A stretch of DNA of 64,000 nt from VRUE01 sp963837695 (GTDB lineage: Bacteria; Actinomycetota; Thermoleophilia; Solirubrobacterales; 70-9), in assembly GCA_963837695.1 (NCBI GenBank), contig CAWINZ010000005.1:1116001-1180000 (forward strand). The letters run 5' to 3'. The notes below the pieces were generated by a model. It saw nothing but the letters and a program-made list of their open reading frames with translations. It made no database searches and was not told the origin of the DNA. Shown in pieces: positions 8,316 to 16,486 of this stretch. Both the position numbers and the translations under genes were made by a program. Numbering within the stretch: position 1 is the first letter of the stretch; every line of letters begins with the position of its first letter.

Positions 8316-9340
8316 GCACGATCGAGCAGCGCCCCGAGGCGGCGCCAACCGCCATCCCGCACGACTACTCGAAGCGGATGATGGTCTTCGGCGGCCGCAG
8401 CTCGATGGAGCTTGCGGCCAAGGTCGCCGGCAAGCTTGAACTCGACCTCGGCCAGGTGACGCTGAAGACCTTCGCCAACGGCGAGGTCTACTGCCGCTAC
8501 GAGGAGTCGATCCGCGGCGCCGATGTCTTCATCGTCCAGTCGACCTGCGCCAACGAGCAGAGCGAGATGACCCCGAACGACGCCATCGTCGAGCTATTGA
8601 CGATGATCGACGCAGCGCAGGGCGCCTCCGCCCACCGCATCATCGCCGTCCTGCCCTGGTACGGATACGCGCGCCAGGACAAGAAGTCCGCGCCGCGCGA
8701 GCCGATCTCCGCCCGGATCATGGCCAAGTGCCTGGAGGGCGTCGGCACCGACCGCGTCCTGACCATGGACCTGCACGCCGGTCAGGTGCAGGGCTTCTTC
8801 CACGTCCCGGTCGACCACATGACGGCGATGCCGATGCTGACCCAGTGGTTCGCCGACCAGGAACTGAGCGAGGAGCTCGTGATCGTCTCCCCCGACGCCG
8901 GTCGGGTCAAGACCGCGCGCAACTTCGCCCGCCGCATCGGCACTCACTGGGCGGTGATGGAGAAGGAGCGCCCCGCCCAGCAGGTCGCCGAGATCGGCTA
9001 CGTGGTCGGCGACGTCAAAGGGAAGACCGCGGTTCTCGTCGACGACATGATCGACACTGCGGGGACGCTCTGCGCCGCCGCGCAGACGGTGCTCGACGAG
9101 GGCGCCGCACGGGTGATCGCCTGCGCCACGCACGGCGTCTTCTCCGGCCCCGCGTACGAACGCCTCGCCGACTCCGCGATCGAGCGGATCGTCGTCACCG
9201 ACACGATCCCGCTGCGCCCCGGTGCCCCCGACAACATCACGGTGCTCTCGACCGCCGGCACCTTCGCCGACTCGATCCGCCGCATCTTCACCGACGACTC
9301 GGTCTCCGAGATCTTCGCCGGTGAGAACCAGCTTTTCTAG
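8312..9340 (+). CDS. prs: ribose-phosphate pyrophosphokinase (PRPP synthetase)
   Basis: Transfers pyrophosphate from ATP to ribose-5-phosphate, giving PRPP for nucleotide, histidine and tryptophan synthesis. It shows the class I features: KTFANGEVYCRYEESIRG, the flexible loop YARQDKKSAPREPISA, the PP site DLHAGQVQGFFHVPVDH and the PRPP-binding loop VLVDDMIDTAGTL. The GTG start overlaps the glmU stop. An N-terminal extension of about 20 residues precedes the conserved MMVFGGRSS. The stop overlaps the GTG of the next gene (TAGTG), suggesting a three-gene transcript glmU-prs-glpQ-like. Confidence 0.97.
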   Translation: MSTIEQRPEAAPTAIPHDYSKRMMVFGGRSSMELAAKVAGKLELDLGQVTLKTFANGEVYCRYEESIRGADVFIVQSTCANEQSEMTPNDAIVELLTMIDAAQGASAHRIIAVLPWYGYARQDKKSAPREPISARIMAKCLEGVGTDRVLTMDLHAGQVQGFFHVPVDHMTAMPMLTQWFADQELSEELVIVSPDAGRVKTARNFARRIGTHWAVMEKERPAQQVAEIGYVVGDVKGKTAVLVDDMIDTAGTLCAAAQTVLDEGAARVIACATHGVFSGPAYERLADSAIERIVVTDTIPLRPGAPDNITVLSTAGTFADSIRRIFTDDSVSEIFAGENQLF

Positions 9341-10101
9341 TGCCTGACGGATTGCGCTTCGTCGGCCACAAGGGCGCCGACCTGATCGCCCCCGGCAACA
9401 CGCTGGCGAGCTTCGCCGCGGCGGTCGACGCCGGCGTCGACACGATCGAGTTCGACGTGCTCTGGACGCGCGACGGGCACCCGCGCATCGACGCTGCGGA
9501 GCGGACGCCGCTGATCGTCGCCCACGATTGGCACGACGCGGAAGGGCGCGAGCCGCTGACCCTGGCCGAAGCGCTCGACGCGTTCACGACGCCTCCGCTG
9601 GAGAAGGTCGAGATCGACCTCGACATCAAGCTGCCCGGGCGCGAGGAGGAGATCGTCGCGGCCGTCCGCAAGCGCGGGCTGCTCGAGCGGGCGATGGTCT
9701 CGACCATGGAGCTTTCGACTCTGGTCAAGATCGGTGCGCTCGAGCCGGGCCTGCGGCGAGGCTGGACCTATCCCAGGGTGACCAAGGACTGGAACTCAAA
9801 GCGCTGGGCGAAGGCGCCGATGCTTGCCGCTCTCGTTTGGATGCGCAAACGGCTTCCCGGCCTGGCGGCCCGCGAACTGCCGAAGATGGAGGTCGAGGCG
9901 ATGTGGGTCTACCACCCCCTGGTCAGCCGCCAGCTGGCCAAGATCACCGACCTCGCCGGAGTCGAGCTGATCGCCTGGACGGTCGACGACGCGAGCCGCA
10001 TGGAGAAGCTCGTAGCCGCCGGAGTCGACGGCATCTGCTCCAATGACCCCCGCCTCTTCCGCCAACTGCCCCTCGACCCAACCGGTCACTCCAAACGTTG
10101 A
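9340..10101 (+). CDS. glycerophosphodiester phosphodiesterase family protein
   Basis: A 253-residue TIM-barrel GDPD protein that would hydrolyse glycerophosphodiesters from phospholipid turnover to glycerol-3-phosphate plus an alcohol. Visible motifs are GHKGADLIAPGNTLASF, TIEFDVLWTRDG, LIVAHDWHD and the C-terminal IAWTVDDASRMEKL...VDGICSNDP. Two family residues deviate: HRG has become HKG, and the metal-ligand Glu of PENT is Gly (PGNT). The enzyme may use altered metal coordination, or belong to a divergent subfamily. It is the third member of the glmU-prs cluster, and its stop is followed at once by a hairpin. Confidence 0.88.
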   Translation: MPDGLRFVGHKGADLIAPGNTLASFAAAVDAGVDTIEFDVLWTRDGHPRIDAAERTPLIVAHDWHDAEGREPLTLAEALDAFTTPPLEKVEIDLDIKLPGREEEIVAAVRKRGLLERAMVSTMELSTLVKIGALEPGLRRGWTYPRVTKDWNSKRWAKAPMLAALVWMRKRLPGLAARELPKMEVEAMWVYHPLVSRQLAKITDLAGVELIAWTVDDASRMEKLVAAGVDGICSNDPRLFRQLPLDPTGHSKR

Positions 10102-10106
10102 TCCGC

Positions 10107-10153
10107 TTCCGGTGTGCCTTTCGCCACCTATATGGGCAGAAGGCACACCGGAA
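10107..10153. repeat. short palindromic element (class C, copy 2)
   Basis: A 47-base hairpin with perfect 14-base arms TTCCGGTGTGCCTT / AAGGCACACCGGAA and a CTTTCGCC...GGGCAGAAGG core. It sits between the convergent ends of the GDPD gene (10101) and the DUF559 gene (10157). It could serve as a bidirectional terminator, but there is no T-run. It is nearly the same as copy 3 at the other end of the DUF559 gene, in the same orientation. Confidence 0.7.
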
Positions 10154-10156
10154 CGG

Positions 10157-11092
10157 CTATCCCGAGTCGAGCATTCGCGTGATCCGCGCGACGACGGCTG
10201 AGGTTTCGTCCTCGGCTTGGCTCCAGGTGACGCCGGCGACGCGGTAGCCGGCGGCGACGAGCCGCTGGGCGCGCTTTCGGTCAGACTGGAAGGCTCCGCG
10301 CGTGCCGTGGGTTTCCTCGCCGTCGGCTTCGATCACGAGGCGCTGAGCCCGCCAGAGCATGTCGACCTCGACCGGCTTCCCGTCATCGATGCGCAGCTTG
10401 ACGTTGCACTCGGGACCGGGCACACCGCTTTCAAGCAGAACCGGTAGGAGCTTGGCCTCGAGTGGGCTGCGTAAAAGCGGCTTGCGTTCGTCTGCGGTGC
10501 GCCATATCTCGAGAATGGCACGCAGGTTCGGCGCGCCGCGCCTGCGTCCACGCGCCAGCACGCGATCGACCCCACGGACCTCGAGTTGCCTCAGCACGGC
10601 CGCCTGCTCGACCAGGCGACGCAACGACGTATAGCCGGTCCGGCCGGCCATATCGACCAGCGTGCGTGACACCGTCGTGCAGGGGATTCCATCGCGGGTC
10701 TCGACCTCGTCGGGCCCGGGCCGGCGGACGTTGTGCCAGCGGATGTCCTGGATCTTGCGGCCCGCTTGTTTTGGTGCGATCACATCGACGGGCACGGCCC
10801 GCTTGTCCCACAGCCCCAGCAGCTCGGCCGCGCTGCCGTGCGAGACCACCGCGCCGTCTCCAGAAGCGAGCGCAGCTGCGAGCATCCTGCCGTGTCGCCC
10901 GATGACGCGATGACCTACTGCAAACGTGCCCCGAAAGAGCGGGTGCAAGCGGCCGGAGGCGACACGTGCCGAGATGCCGGACTCGCTGAGGCCAAGCGCC
11001 CGTAGCTGGCGTCCCGAAACGACGCCATGCTGTCGATCTGCGACCCCCGCAATTTCGTGATCGATGCTTCCGGTGTGCTTTTCGCCCTTCAT
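10157..11092 (-). CDS. AbiEi-like N-terminal / DUF559 (Vsr-like nuclease fold) C-terminal protein
   Basis: A 311-residue protein starting at the ATG at 11092, which lies in the loop of hairpin copy 3. The N-terminus (DRQHGVVSGRQLRALGLSES) is the winged-helix 'type IV TA AbiEi-like' domain common in actinobacteria. The middle has DGIPCTTVSRTLVDMAG. The C-terminus (about 230-311) is DUF559, a PD-(D/E)xK fold related to Vsr: VEVDMLWRAQRLVIEADGEE with HGTRGAFQSDRKR and GYRVAGVTW. Such proteins are abundant in actinobacterial genomes and have no firm function. It is unusual in being bracketed by two near-identical hairpins. Confidence 0.75.
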   Translation of the reverse strand: MKGEKHTGSIDHEIAGVADRQHGVVSGRQLRALGLSESGISARVASGRLHPLFRGTFAVGHRVIGRHGRMLAAALASGDGAVVSHGSAAELLGLWDKRAVPVDVIAPKQAGRKIQDIRWHNVRRPGPDEVETRDGIPCTTVSRTLVDMAGRTGYTSLRRLVEQAAVLRQLEVRGVDRVLARGRRRGAPNLRAILEIWRTADERKPLLRSPLEAKLLPVLLESGVPGPECNVKLRIDDGKPVEVDMLWRAQRLVIEADGEETHGTRGAFQSDRKRAQRLVAAGYRVAGVTWSQAEDETSAVVARITRMLDSG

Positions 11093-11113
11093 GCGGGCTA
11101 AAGGCACACCGGA
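11069..11113. repeat. short palindromic element (class C, copy 3), overlaps the start of the DUF559 gene
   Basis: A 45-base hairpin with arms TCCGGTGTGC / GCACACCGGA and core TTTTCGCCC...GGGCTAAA. It is close in sequence to copy 2, including the outer arms. The minus-strand ATG at 11092 falls in its tip, so the first nine codons of the DUF559 protein (MKGEKHTGS) are encoded by the element. The transcript's start codon would be presented on, or hidden in, a stable stem. Confidence 0.7.
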
Positions 11114-11171
11114 GCGAAGTTCACCCCCCCCTCGGGGCGGGACGGCCGCTCTTTGCGGCGTTGGGTGGAGC

Positions 11172-12035
11172 TCAGACCGTGCCGGGCGTCGCCGTTGGCG
11201 GTGCGTTGCGGCCGCCACGCTTGCGCTTTACGGCCGACTCCATGTCCTCGGCGGTGAAGCCGCCGACTGCCTCGCCGTCCAGCGCGTAGCGGTAGAGCGC
11301 TACTCCGAAGATGCCGCTCAGGGCTTTGCTGATCAGCAGGGAGATGGCGAGGCCGATTGCGCCGATGACGACGAGCAGGGCGCCCACGAAGCTCGCCGAG
11401 GCCCAGATCAGCACTCCGGCCGCGATCACGATCGCGCTCGGCAGCACGCCGAAGAAGACGACGGCGCCGCCGATCGCGATGTTGCCGGTGATCTGCGCGC
11501 CCCAGCGCGATTTGAACAGGCTCGCCGCGCGCTTCAGCGTCTCGAACGGCCCGGTGCCCTCGATCGCGATCACGGGCACCGCGAGGAAGGTGACCAGCGA
11601 CCAAGCCATGCCGACCAGCCGCGCGGCGATCGTCCCGGCGATGCCGCCCTGATTTTCGAGTGCGCCCATCAGGACGCTGATCGCGGTCGATACCGCCGCC
11701 CAGCCACAGATTTGGCTAAAGCGGCTGCGCGCGACTGCGAGCCCATCGCTCACCGTCGCCTGCTCGCCGCGGAAGATCATGTCGGCGGCAGCAGCGAGGC
11801 CGACGCTGAAGTAGAAGCCGACCACGCTGAGCACGTAGACGCCGATCACCAGCAGCGGGATTGCGCCGCCCAGGACGTTCTTCTCGAGGAAGTAGAGGCC
11901 GGGCCCGAGGAAGACGAAGGCCAGCGGGATCGTGGCGACCGCTCCGTAGAGAGGGAAGCGAGCCAGCTCGCGATGGCTGTTCAGCACCCCCCAGCTTTTC
12001 TTCGTCAGGGCCCAGCCGCGTTTGATCCTGCTCAT
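11172..12035 (-). CDS. DUF6159-like multi-pass membrane protein
   Basis: A 287-residue membrane protein beginning MSRIKRGWALTKKSWGVL. That basic start and the helix pattern resemble the DUF6159 family found widely in actinobacteria. About six hydrophobic segments follow, in two clusters (roughly 30-85 and 130-250). A loop IEGTGPFETLKRAASLFKSR and a C-terminal ALYRYALDGE...F complete it. The start codon overlaps the stop of the upstream ubiB-like kinase gene by 4 bases, so they should be coexpressed. The sequence gives no catalytic hint; a role alongside the kinase in lipid or membrane homeostasis is only inferred. Confidence 0.65.
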   Translation of the reverse strand: MSRIKRGWALTKKSWGVLNSHRELARFPLYGAVATIPLAFVFLGPGLYFLEKNVLGGAIPLLVIGVYVLSVVGFYFSVGLAAAADMIFRGEQATVSDGLAVARSRFSQICGWAAVSTAISVLMGALENQGGIAGTIAARLVGMAWSLVTFLAVPVIAIEGTGPFETLKRAASLFKSRWGAQITGNIAIGGAVVFFGVLPSAIVIAAGVLIWASASFVGALLVVIGAIGLAISLLISKALSGIFGVALYRYALDGEAVGGFTAEDMESAVKRKRGGRNAPPTATPGTV

Positions 12036-13489
12036 TGCGCCTCTCCTTCCAGAGATCGCTCGACAATCGGGGTCTGCCTCACGCCCCTTCCCTCGAAGTA
12101 CTCCCACTCCTGCTCGCCGAGCTCGGTCGCGGGCGGGTCCGCGTAGATCCACTCGCGCATGATCCGGTGCCAGTTGCGCTTCGCGCGCAGCTGGCCCAGT
12201 ACGGCGACGACGCCGATTTCCATTCGCCGCCCCATCAGCTCGTTGGCCGGCAGCGACTCGCGGCGCATCAGGTCGTAGTACTCCGAGCGTGGGTCCTGAG
12301 TCGACTCGATGATCTTCATCACCCGTTTCGGCGTGATCTCTATCTCGCGGTCCTCGACGAACCAGCCGCTGACCGCCATCGTGTGCTCCAGCAGCCGTTC
12401 GGCGTCGAGCTTGGAGGGGTTCTTGACGAAGCCGAGGTCGTGCAGGGCGCCGCGGAAGCGCTCCGGATCGTTGTGGAAGGCGGCGTCGAGGGCGCGCTGC
12501 TCGAGCACGATCTGCTCGTGGTCGAGCTTCTTGGTCATGCCGAAGTCGAGGAAGGCGACCCGGCCGTCCTCCATCAGGAAGTAGTTGCCGGGGTGGGGGT
12601 CGGCGTTGAAGTGGCGCAGGTGGTAGATCGAGCCGAAGCTGCCGCGGAAGACGATCTCGCCGAAGCGGCTGCGCCGCTCGTGCGGCAGCTCTTTGATCTG
12701 GTCGAAGGTCATCCCCTGGACGAACTCGGTGACGAGCACCCGGCGACGCGAGAGGCGGGTGACCACTTCCGGCACGTAGATGAAGGGATGGTCGCGGTAG
12801 GCGCGGGCGAAGGTGCGCTGGTTCTGCGCCTCGTACTCGTAGTCGAGCTCCTCCATCACCCGCTCGCGCAGCTCGTGCGCGATCGCCTTGGCGTCGAGGC
12901 CGGGGGCGAGGGCGCGGGCGAGTCGGACGATCGTGCCGGCGTTGCGCAGGTCGGCGTCGAGCGCCTCGGCGATGCCCGGGTACTGGATCTTTACCGCGAC
13001 CCGGCGGCCGTCGAGCAGCTCGGCACGGTGCACCTGGCCGATCGAGGCAGCGGCGAAGGCCTCGTGCTCGAACTCGGCGAACAGTTCTGAGACGGGCTCG
13101 CCGTCGTACTCCTCGAGCAGCACCTTCTCGACCTTCTCCCAGGGCATCGGCGGCGCTGACGTGCGCAGCTTGGCGAGCTGCTCCTGGTAGATCTCGCGCT
13201 GCTCCTCGGGCAGGAAGTCGGTGTCGATGAAGGAGGCGAACTGCCCCAGCTTCATCGCCGCGCCCTTCATCTGGCCGAGTGCGCCGACCATCTTCAGCGC
13301 CGTCTCCAGGTGGCGTTGATCGAGCTTTTCCTTGCTGCCCTCCTCGGAGCGGGCGACGTTGGTGGCCTTGGTCCCGGCGTAGCGAGCACCCTGGACGCCG
13401 ACGATCGAGCCCAGCTTGGCCGAGCGGCGGAGCCGTCCTTTGGGGATCTTCGAGTCGTCGGCCACGGCTGGCAAGGTTGTCATAGCCAC
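12032..13489 (-). CDS. ABC1/UbiB (AarF/ADCK) family atypical kinase
   Basis: A 485-residue member of the ABC1/ADCK/UbiB atypical kinase-like family. In other bacteria and mitochondria the family supports ubiquinone or isoprenoid lipid metabolism and has ATPase activity. The family marks are clear: the KxGQ helix QMKGAAMKLGQFAS near residue 75, the alanine-rich loop EAFAAASIGQVHRA replacing the glycine loop, VAVKIQYPG (kinase Lys), the catalytic NADPHPGNY and metal-binding FLDFGMTKKL. Unlike UbiB itself there is no obvious C-terminal membrane pair. It is the first gene of a two-gene unit with the DUF6159 gene. Its substrate is unknown. Confidence 0.9.
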   Translation of the reverse strand: MAMTTLPAVADDSKIPKGRLRRSAKLGSIVGVQGARYAGTKATNVARSEEGSKEKLDQRHLETALKMVGALGQMKGAAMKLGQFASFIDTDFLPEEQREIYQEQLAKLRTSAPPMPWEKVEKVLLEEYDGEPVSELFAEFEHEAFAAASIGQVHRAELLDGRRVAVKIQYPGIAEALDADLRNAGTIVRLARALAPGLDAKAIAHELRERVMEELDYEYEAQNQRTFARAYRDHPFIYVPEVVTRLSRRRVLVTEFVQGMTFDQIKELPHERRSRFGEIVFRGSFGSIYHLRHFNADPHPGNYFLMEDGRVAFLDFGMTKKLDHEQIVLEQRALDAAFHNDPERFRGALHDLGFVKNPSKLDAERLLEHTMAVSGWFVEDREIEITPKRVMKIIESTQDPRSEYYDLMRRESLPANELMGRRMEIGVVAVLGQLRAKRNWHRIMREWIYADPPATELGEQEWEYFEGRGVRQTPIVERSLEGEAQ

Positions 13490-13536
13490 CTCGTGGCGGG
13501 CTCCGGTTCCCGGCTTTCTCTATTCTCTCCCGTCCG

Positions 13537-14226
13537 ATGGCTCGCACCCGCGAAAAGCTGAAGGCCGCCGCGCGCACCGATTTCGGCTCGCGCAGCTCTC
13601 GCCGCCTGCGCGGCAAGGAGCTGGTGCCCGGTGTTGTCTACGGCGGTGGCTCGGAGGCACGGGCCTTCCAGGCGGGCGAACGCGAGATCCGCGCGGTCCT
13701 GGCCGGCGGGCAAGCGCTGTTCGACCTCGAGCTGGAGGGATCGAAAGCCGTGCCCGTCGTGGTCAAGGAGCAGCAACTGCATCCCGTGCGCGGCAACCTC
13801 CAGCACATCGACTTGCAGGAAGTGAAGCTCGACGAGGCGATCCAGGCCGAGGTCGCGATCGAGCTGGAGGGGACTGAGACGGCGCCGGGAGTCAAAGAGG
13901 GCGGCGTGCTCGAGCACGTCACCCGCGAGATCACCGTCGAAGCACTGCCGACCGAGATCCCCGAGCGGCTGGTCGCCGACGTCTCCGAGATGGAGATCAA
14001 CGACACCGTGACGCTCTCCACGATCGCCGCGCCCGAGGGCGTCAAATTCGTCGCCGACGATCCCGACGAGGTCACGATCGCCACCCTCTCGCCGCCGCGC
14101 GTCGAGGAAGAGCCCGAGCCCGCCGTCGAGGAGGAGGCCGAACTGGTCGGCGAGGAGGGCGAGGCCCCGGCCGCCGAGGACGGCGATTCGGGCGATGGCG
14201 GCGATTCCGGCGACTCCGGGGAGTAG
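13537..14226 (+). CDS. rplY: 50S ribosomal protein L25/general stress protein Ctc
   Basis: Binds 5S rRNA in the large subunit. This is the long (TL5/Ctc) form of 229 residues. The N-terminal 5S-binding barrel (1 to about 95) has RTDFGSRSSRRLRGKELVPGVVYGG and HPVRGNLQHIDLQEV. The second beta domain (about 95-185) has VEALPTEIPERLVADVSEM. The last 45 residues are an acidic Glu/Gly/Asp/Ser tail with DGDSGDGGDSGDSGE, typical of actinobacterial Ctc. It lies next to pth, the usual neighbour in Gram-positives. Confidence 0.95.
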   Translation: MARTREKLKAAARTDFGSRSSRRLRGKELVPGVVYGGGSEARAFQAGEREIRAVLAGGQALFDLELEGSKAVPVVVKEQQLHPVRGNLQHIDLQEVKLDEAIQAEVAIELEGTETAPGVKEGGVLEHVTREITVEALPTEIPERLVADVSEMEINDTVTLSTIAAPEGVKFVADDPDEVTIATLSPPRVEEEPEPAVEEEAELVGEEGEAPAAEDGDSGDGGDSGDSGE

Positions 14227-14235
14227 CCCCGCGTC

Positions 14236-14859
14236 ATGTCGATCTTCCGCCGCCGCAAGGCCCGCGGCGGAGGCGGTGCCGAGCAGGACGACGGCGACCG
14301 CATCCTCATCGTCGGTCTCGGCAACCCCGGTAACGAGCACGCCGGCAGCCGCCACAACGTCGGCTTCGACGTGGCGGAGGAGCTCTCGCGGCGCTGGGAC
14401 CTACCCCGCGCGAAGAAGAAGTTCGCCGGCCTGATCGCCGAAGGGCGCATCCGGCCCGGTGGTCCACGGGTGGCGATCCTGCTGCCGCAGACCTACATGA
14501 ACGCCTCCGGCGACTCGGCAGGGCCGGCGCGCGGCTCGCTCAAGGCCGCGCTGGACGAGGTCGTCGTTCTGCACGACGAGATCGACCTTCCCTTCGGCGA
14601 GGTGCAGAGCCGCCTCGGTGGCGGCCTGGCGGGCCACAACGGCCTGAAGAGCCTCAAACGGGGTTTGGGCAGCGCCGAGTTCTGGCGCGTCCGGGTCGGC
14701 GTCGGGCGCCCCGACTCGACCGACCCGGAGATCGTCTCCGGCTACGTCTTGGGCCGCTTCCGCGAGCCCCGCACGGAGGTCGAGGCCTTGATCGGCAACG
14801 CCGCCGACGAGGCCGAGCGCCTCGTCGAGCAGCTAGGTTCTCCGCCTGATGAGCGCTGA
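14236..14859 (+). CDS. pth: peptidyl-tRNA hydrolase
   Basis: Releases tRNA from peptidyl-tRNAs that drop off the ribosome. The enzyme body starts at about residue 23 (ILIVGLGNPGNEHAGSRHNVGF, shown here as motif only) with the catalytic His in SRHNVGF. It continues with Asn in TYMNASG, Asp in LHDEIDLP and Asn in GLAGHNGLKS, all four active-site residues being present. About 20 charged residues (MSIFRRRKARGGGG) precede the domain, an extension seen in some actinobacteria. At 207 residues the length is normal. It is 9 bases after rplY and overlaps the next gene by 11 bases. Confidence 0.95.
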   Translation: MSIFRRRKARGGGGAEQDDGDRILIVGLGNPGNEHAGSRHNVGFDVAEELSRRWDLPRAKKKFAGLIAEGRIRPGGPRVAILLPQTYMNASGDSAGPARGSLKAALDEVVVLHDEIDLPFGEVQSRLGGGLAGHNGLKSLKRGLGSAEFWRVRVGVGRPDSTDPEIVSGYVLGRFREPRTEVEALIGNAADEAERLVEQLGSPPDER

Positions 14860-15574
14860 GCGCACCAGCTACGGAGTCGATGCCCAGGGCGTCGCGCTGC
14901 TGCGCCTCGAGCGTCCCGAGGCCCGCAACGCGATCGACACGCAGATGCTGGCCGAGATGCTCGAGCACCTCGCGGTCGCCCGCGCCGACGACTCGGCCCG
15001 CGTCCTCGTGATCAGCTCCTCCGACCAGATGGGCCTCTCCGCCGGCGCCGACGTCAAGGAGCGACTCGACGAGGAGGGCAAGGTCCGCCGCATGCAGCTC
15101 TTCGCCGATCTCTACGACGCGATCGTCGCCTTTTCCAAGCCGACCATGGCCGCCTGCCACGGCGACGTGGTCGGCGGCGGAGCGGAGATCGCCATCGCCT
15201 GCGACATGCGCGTCGGCGGCGCCAACCTGCGCATGCGCTTCCCCGGCGCCGCCCTCGGCGTCCCGGTCGGCCCGGCCCGCCTCGTCACCCTCTGTGGCCT
15301 GGCCACCGCCAAATACCTGCTGCTGACCTCGCGCACCGTCGGCGCCGACGAGGCCCTGCGCCTCGGCCTCGTCAACCGCGTCGCCCCGGCCGCGGCGACG
15401 GAGGAGGCGGCGCTGCAAGTCGCCGCCGAGGTCGCCGGCCACCCGCCCGAGGCCGTCGCCCGCCTGAAGCGGATGCTGCACGAGTGGGATGACATCGTGG
15501 GGCGGTCTAAGGTCGAGGGTGTGGGTCAGGTCGAGTGGGCCCGGACTGGGCCGGGTCTGCCTCAGCCCGACTGA
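14849..15574 (+). CDS. enoyl-CoA hydratase/isomerase (crotonase) family protein
   Basis: A 241-residue crotonase-fold protein. The CoA-binding and oxyanion-hole segments are visible: LLRLERPEARNAIDTQM, then SAGADVKERLDE and the second loop KPTMAACHGDVVGGGAEIAIACDMR. The Glu expected in the 'GGGxE' region is present. The second catalytic Glu position near GVPVGPARLV is Pro/Val rather than Glu, so the reaction may not be simple hydration. The start overlaps the end of pth. The 3' end is followed within 8 bases by a 115-base palindromic element. The acyl substrate cannot be deduced. Confidence 0.8.
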   Translation: MSAERTSYGVDAQGVALLRLERPEARNAIDTQMLAEMLEHLAVARADDSARVLVISSSDQMGLSAGADVKERLDEEGKVRRMQLFADLYDAIVAFSKPTMAACHGDVVGGGAEIAIACDMRVGGANLRMRFPGAALGVPVGPARLVTLCGLATAKYLLLTSRTVGADEALRLGLVNRVAPAAATEEAALQVAAEVAGHPPEAVARLKRMLHEWDDIVGRSKVEGVGQVEWARTGPGLPQPD

Positions 15575-15581
15575 CGTTGTG

Positions 15582-15696
15582 TAAGCCCATCCGGTAGGGC
15601 TTCCACTTAACTTTTTCGGTGGATCGCCTGTGGGACTGGCGCCCGCAGGCCACACCGGAAAAGTACAAGACGTTTCAGCCCTACCGGATGGGCTTA
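15582..15696. repeat. large palindromic element (class D), supplies the stop codon of the deacetylase gene
   Basis: A 115-base element whose 20-base arms (15582-15602 and 15677-15696) are complementary. It contains a nested inner stem in which ACTTTTTCGGTG pairs with CACCGGAAAAGT and a GCCTG/CAGGC pair lies further in. The architecture matches class B (outer variable arm, inner TTTTTCGnn...AAAA core) but the core sequence is not the same. Its right arm holds the TAA stop of the convergent minus-strand deacetylase gene. Confidence 0.7.
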
Positions 15697-16482
15697 GGCC
15701 CAGCTGGTCGGGTCGAGGGTCGCGCCGCCCATGAACTCCTCGGGGTTGGCTCGGACGTGGTCAGCGACCTGGTCGCAGCGTGCCAGCCACGACCTGGTGG
15801 AGGAGAGCTGGTTGAGGATGGTGGCTAGGTTGTTCTCGCCGAGCCACTGGAGGAGTGGGAGGTGGAGGACTATTGAGATGAATCGTTCCCCTTGCTCGGT
15901 GACTTCGATCTCCTTGCTTAGGTATTTGACGAAGGTGTCGGGGTCGATCTGGTCGGGGGAGCCGGTCATCTGCTCCCGTACGGGGTCTAGGCCGGGGAGC
16001 ATTGAGGTGGCGTCTACGTGGCGCCACTGGAAGGGGAGCAGGGCGACTCCGTCCTCGATGCCCGCGCCCGCGCCCGCTGGCGAGGCGTAGCGCAGGCCGG
16101 TTTCGCGCAGGATGGCGGTGCCCCCGTCGCCGAGCTGGCCGCCGGGTGGACGCAGGCCGTTCACTTCAAGGCCAAGCGCCTTGAACGCATCGATGCCACG
16201 ACCCAGGTTTTCCGCCTGCTCGGCTGTCGTCAGCTCGCCCCACGTCTCGTGGCGCCAGGCGTGGTAGGCGACCTCGTGGCCGGCCGCGTCGATCCCCTGC
16301 AGCGCGCCGGGATTGAGCTCGGCGTTGACGCCCTCGGCGAAAAAGGTCGCCTTCAGGTCGTGTTCGCCGAGCCGCTCCAGTAGCGCGGGCAGCGCTCGGG
16401 TCGCGCTCGATGCCTCGTCGACGCCGAGGTTGTCGAAGCTGAGACAGAGAGCGCCGCGGGCGCCGCCCGGCCACGCTCTCAC
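15694..16482 (-). CDS. polysaccharide deacetylase (NodB/CE4-like) family protein
   Basis: A 262-residue protein with the CE4/NodB fold: CLSFDNLG at the position of the family TFDD motif, ATFFAEGVNAE, EVAYHAWRHETWG (the metal-binding HxxxH region) and NGLRPPGGQLGDGG for motif 3. CE4 enzymes remove acetyl or formyl groups from peptidoglycan, chitin-like or other amide substrates. The second Asp of motif 1 is Asn (SFDN), and there is no signal peptide, so a cytoplasmic amidase-like role is possible. The stop codon lies inside the palindromic element. It follows 4 bases after the membrane protein gene upstream. Confidence 0.8.
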   Translation of the reverse strand: MRAWPGGARGALCLSFDNLGVDEASSATRALPALLERLGEHDLKATFFAEGVNAELNPGALQGIDAAGHEVAYHAWRHETWGELTTAEQAENLGRGIDAFKALGLEVNGLRPPGGQLGDGGTAILRETGLRYASPAGAGAGIEDGVALLPFQWRHVDATSMLPGLDPVREQMTGSPDQIDPDTFVKYLSKEIEVTEQGERFISIVLHLPLLQWLGENNLATILNQLSSTRSWLARCDQVADHVRANPEEFMGGATLDPTSWA

Positions 16483-16486
16483 CGGC

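Noticed and set aside
11172..13616. Single 814-codon minus-strand frame covering two genes
   Set aside because: Its first two thirds are a shadow frame of the ubiB-like gene. Only the part from 12035 downward is a real protein (the DUF6159-like gene).
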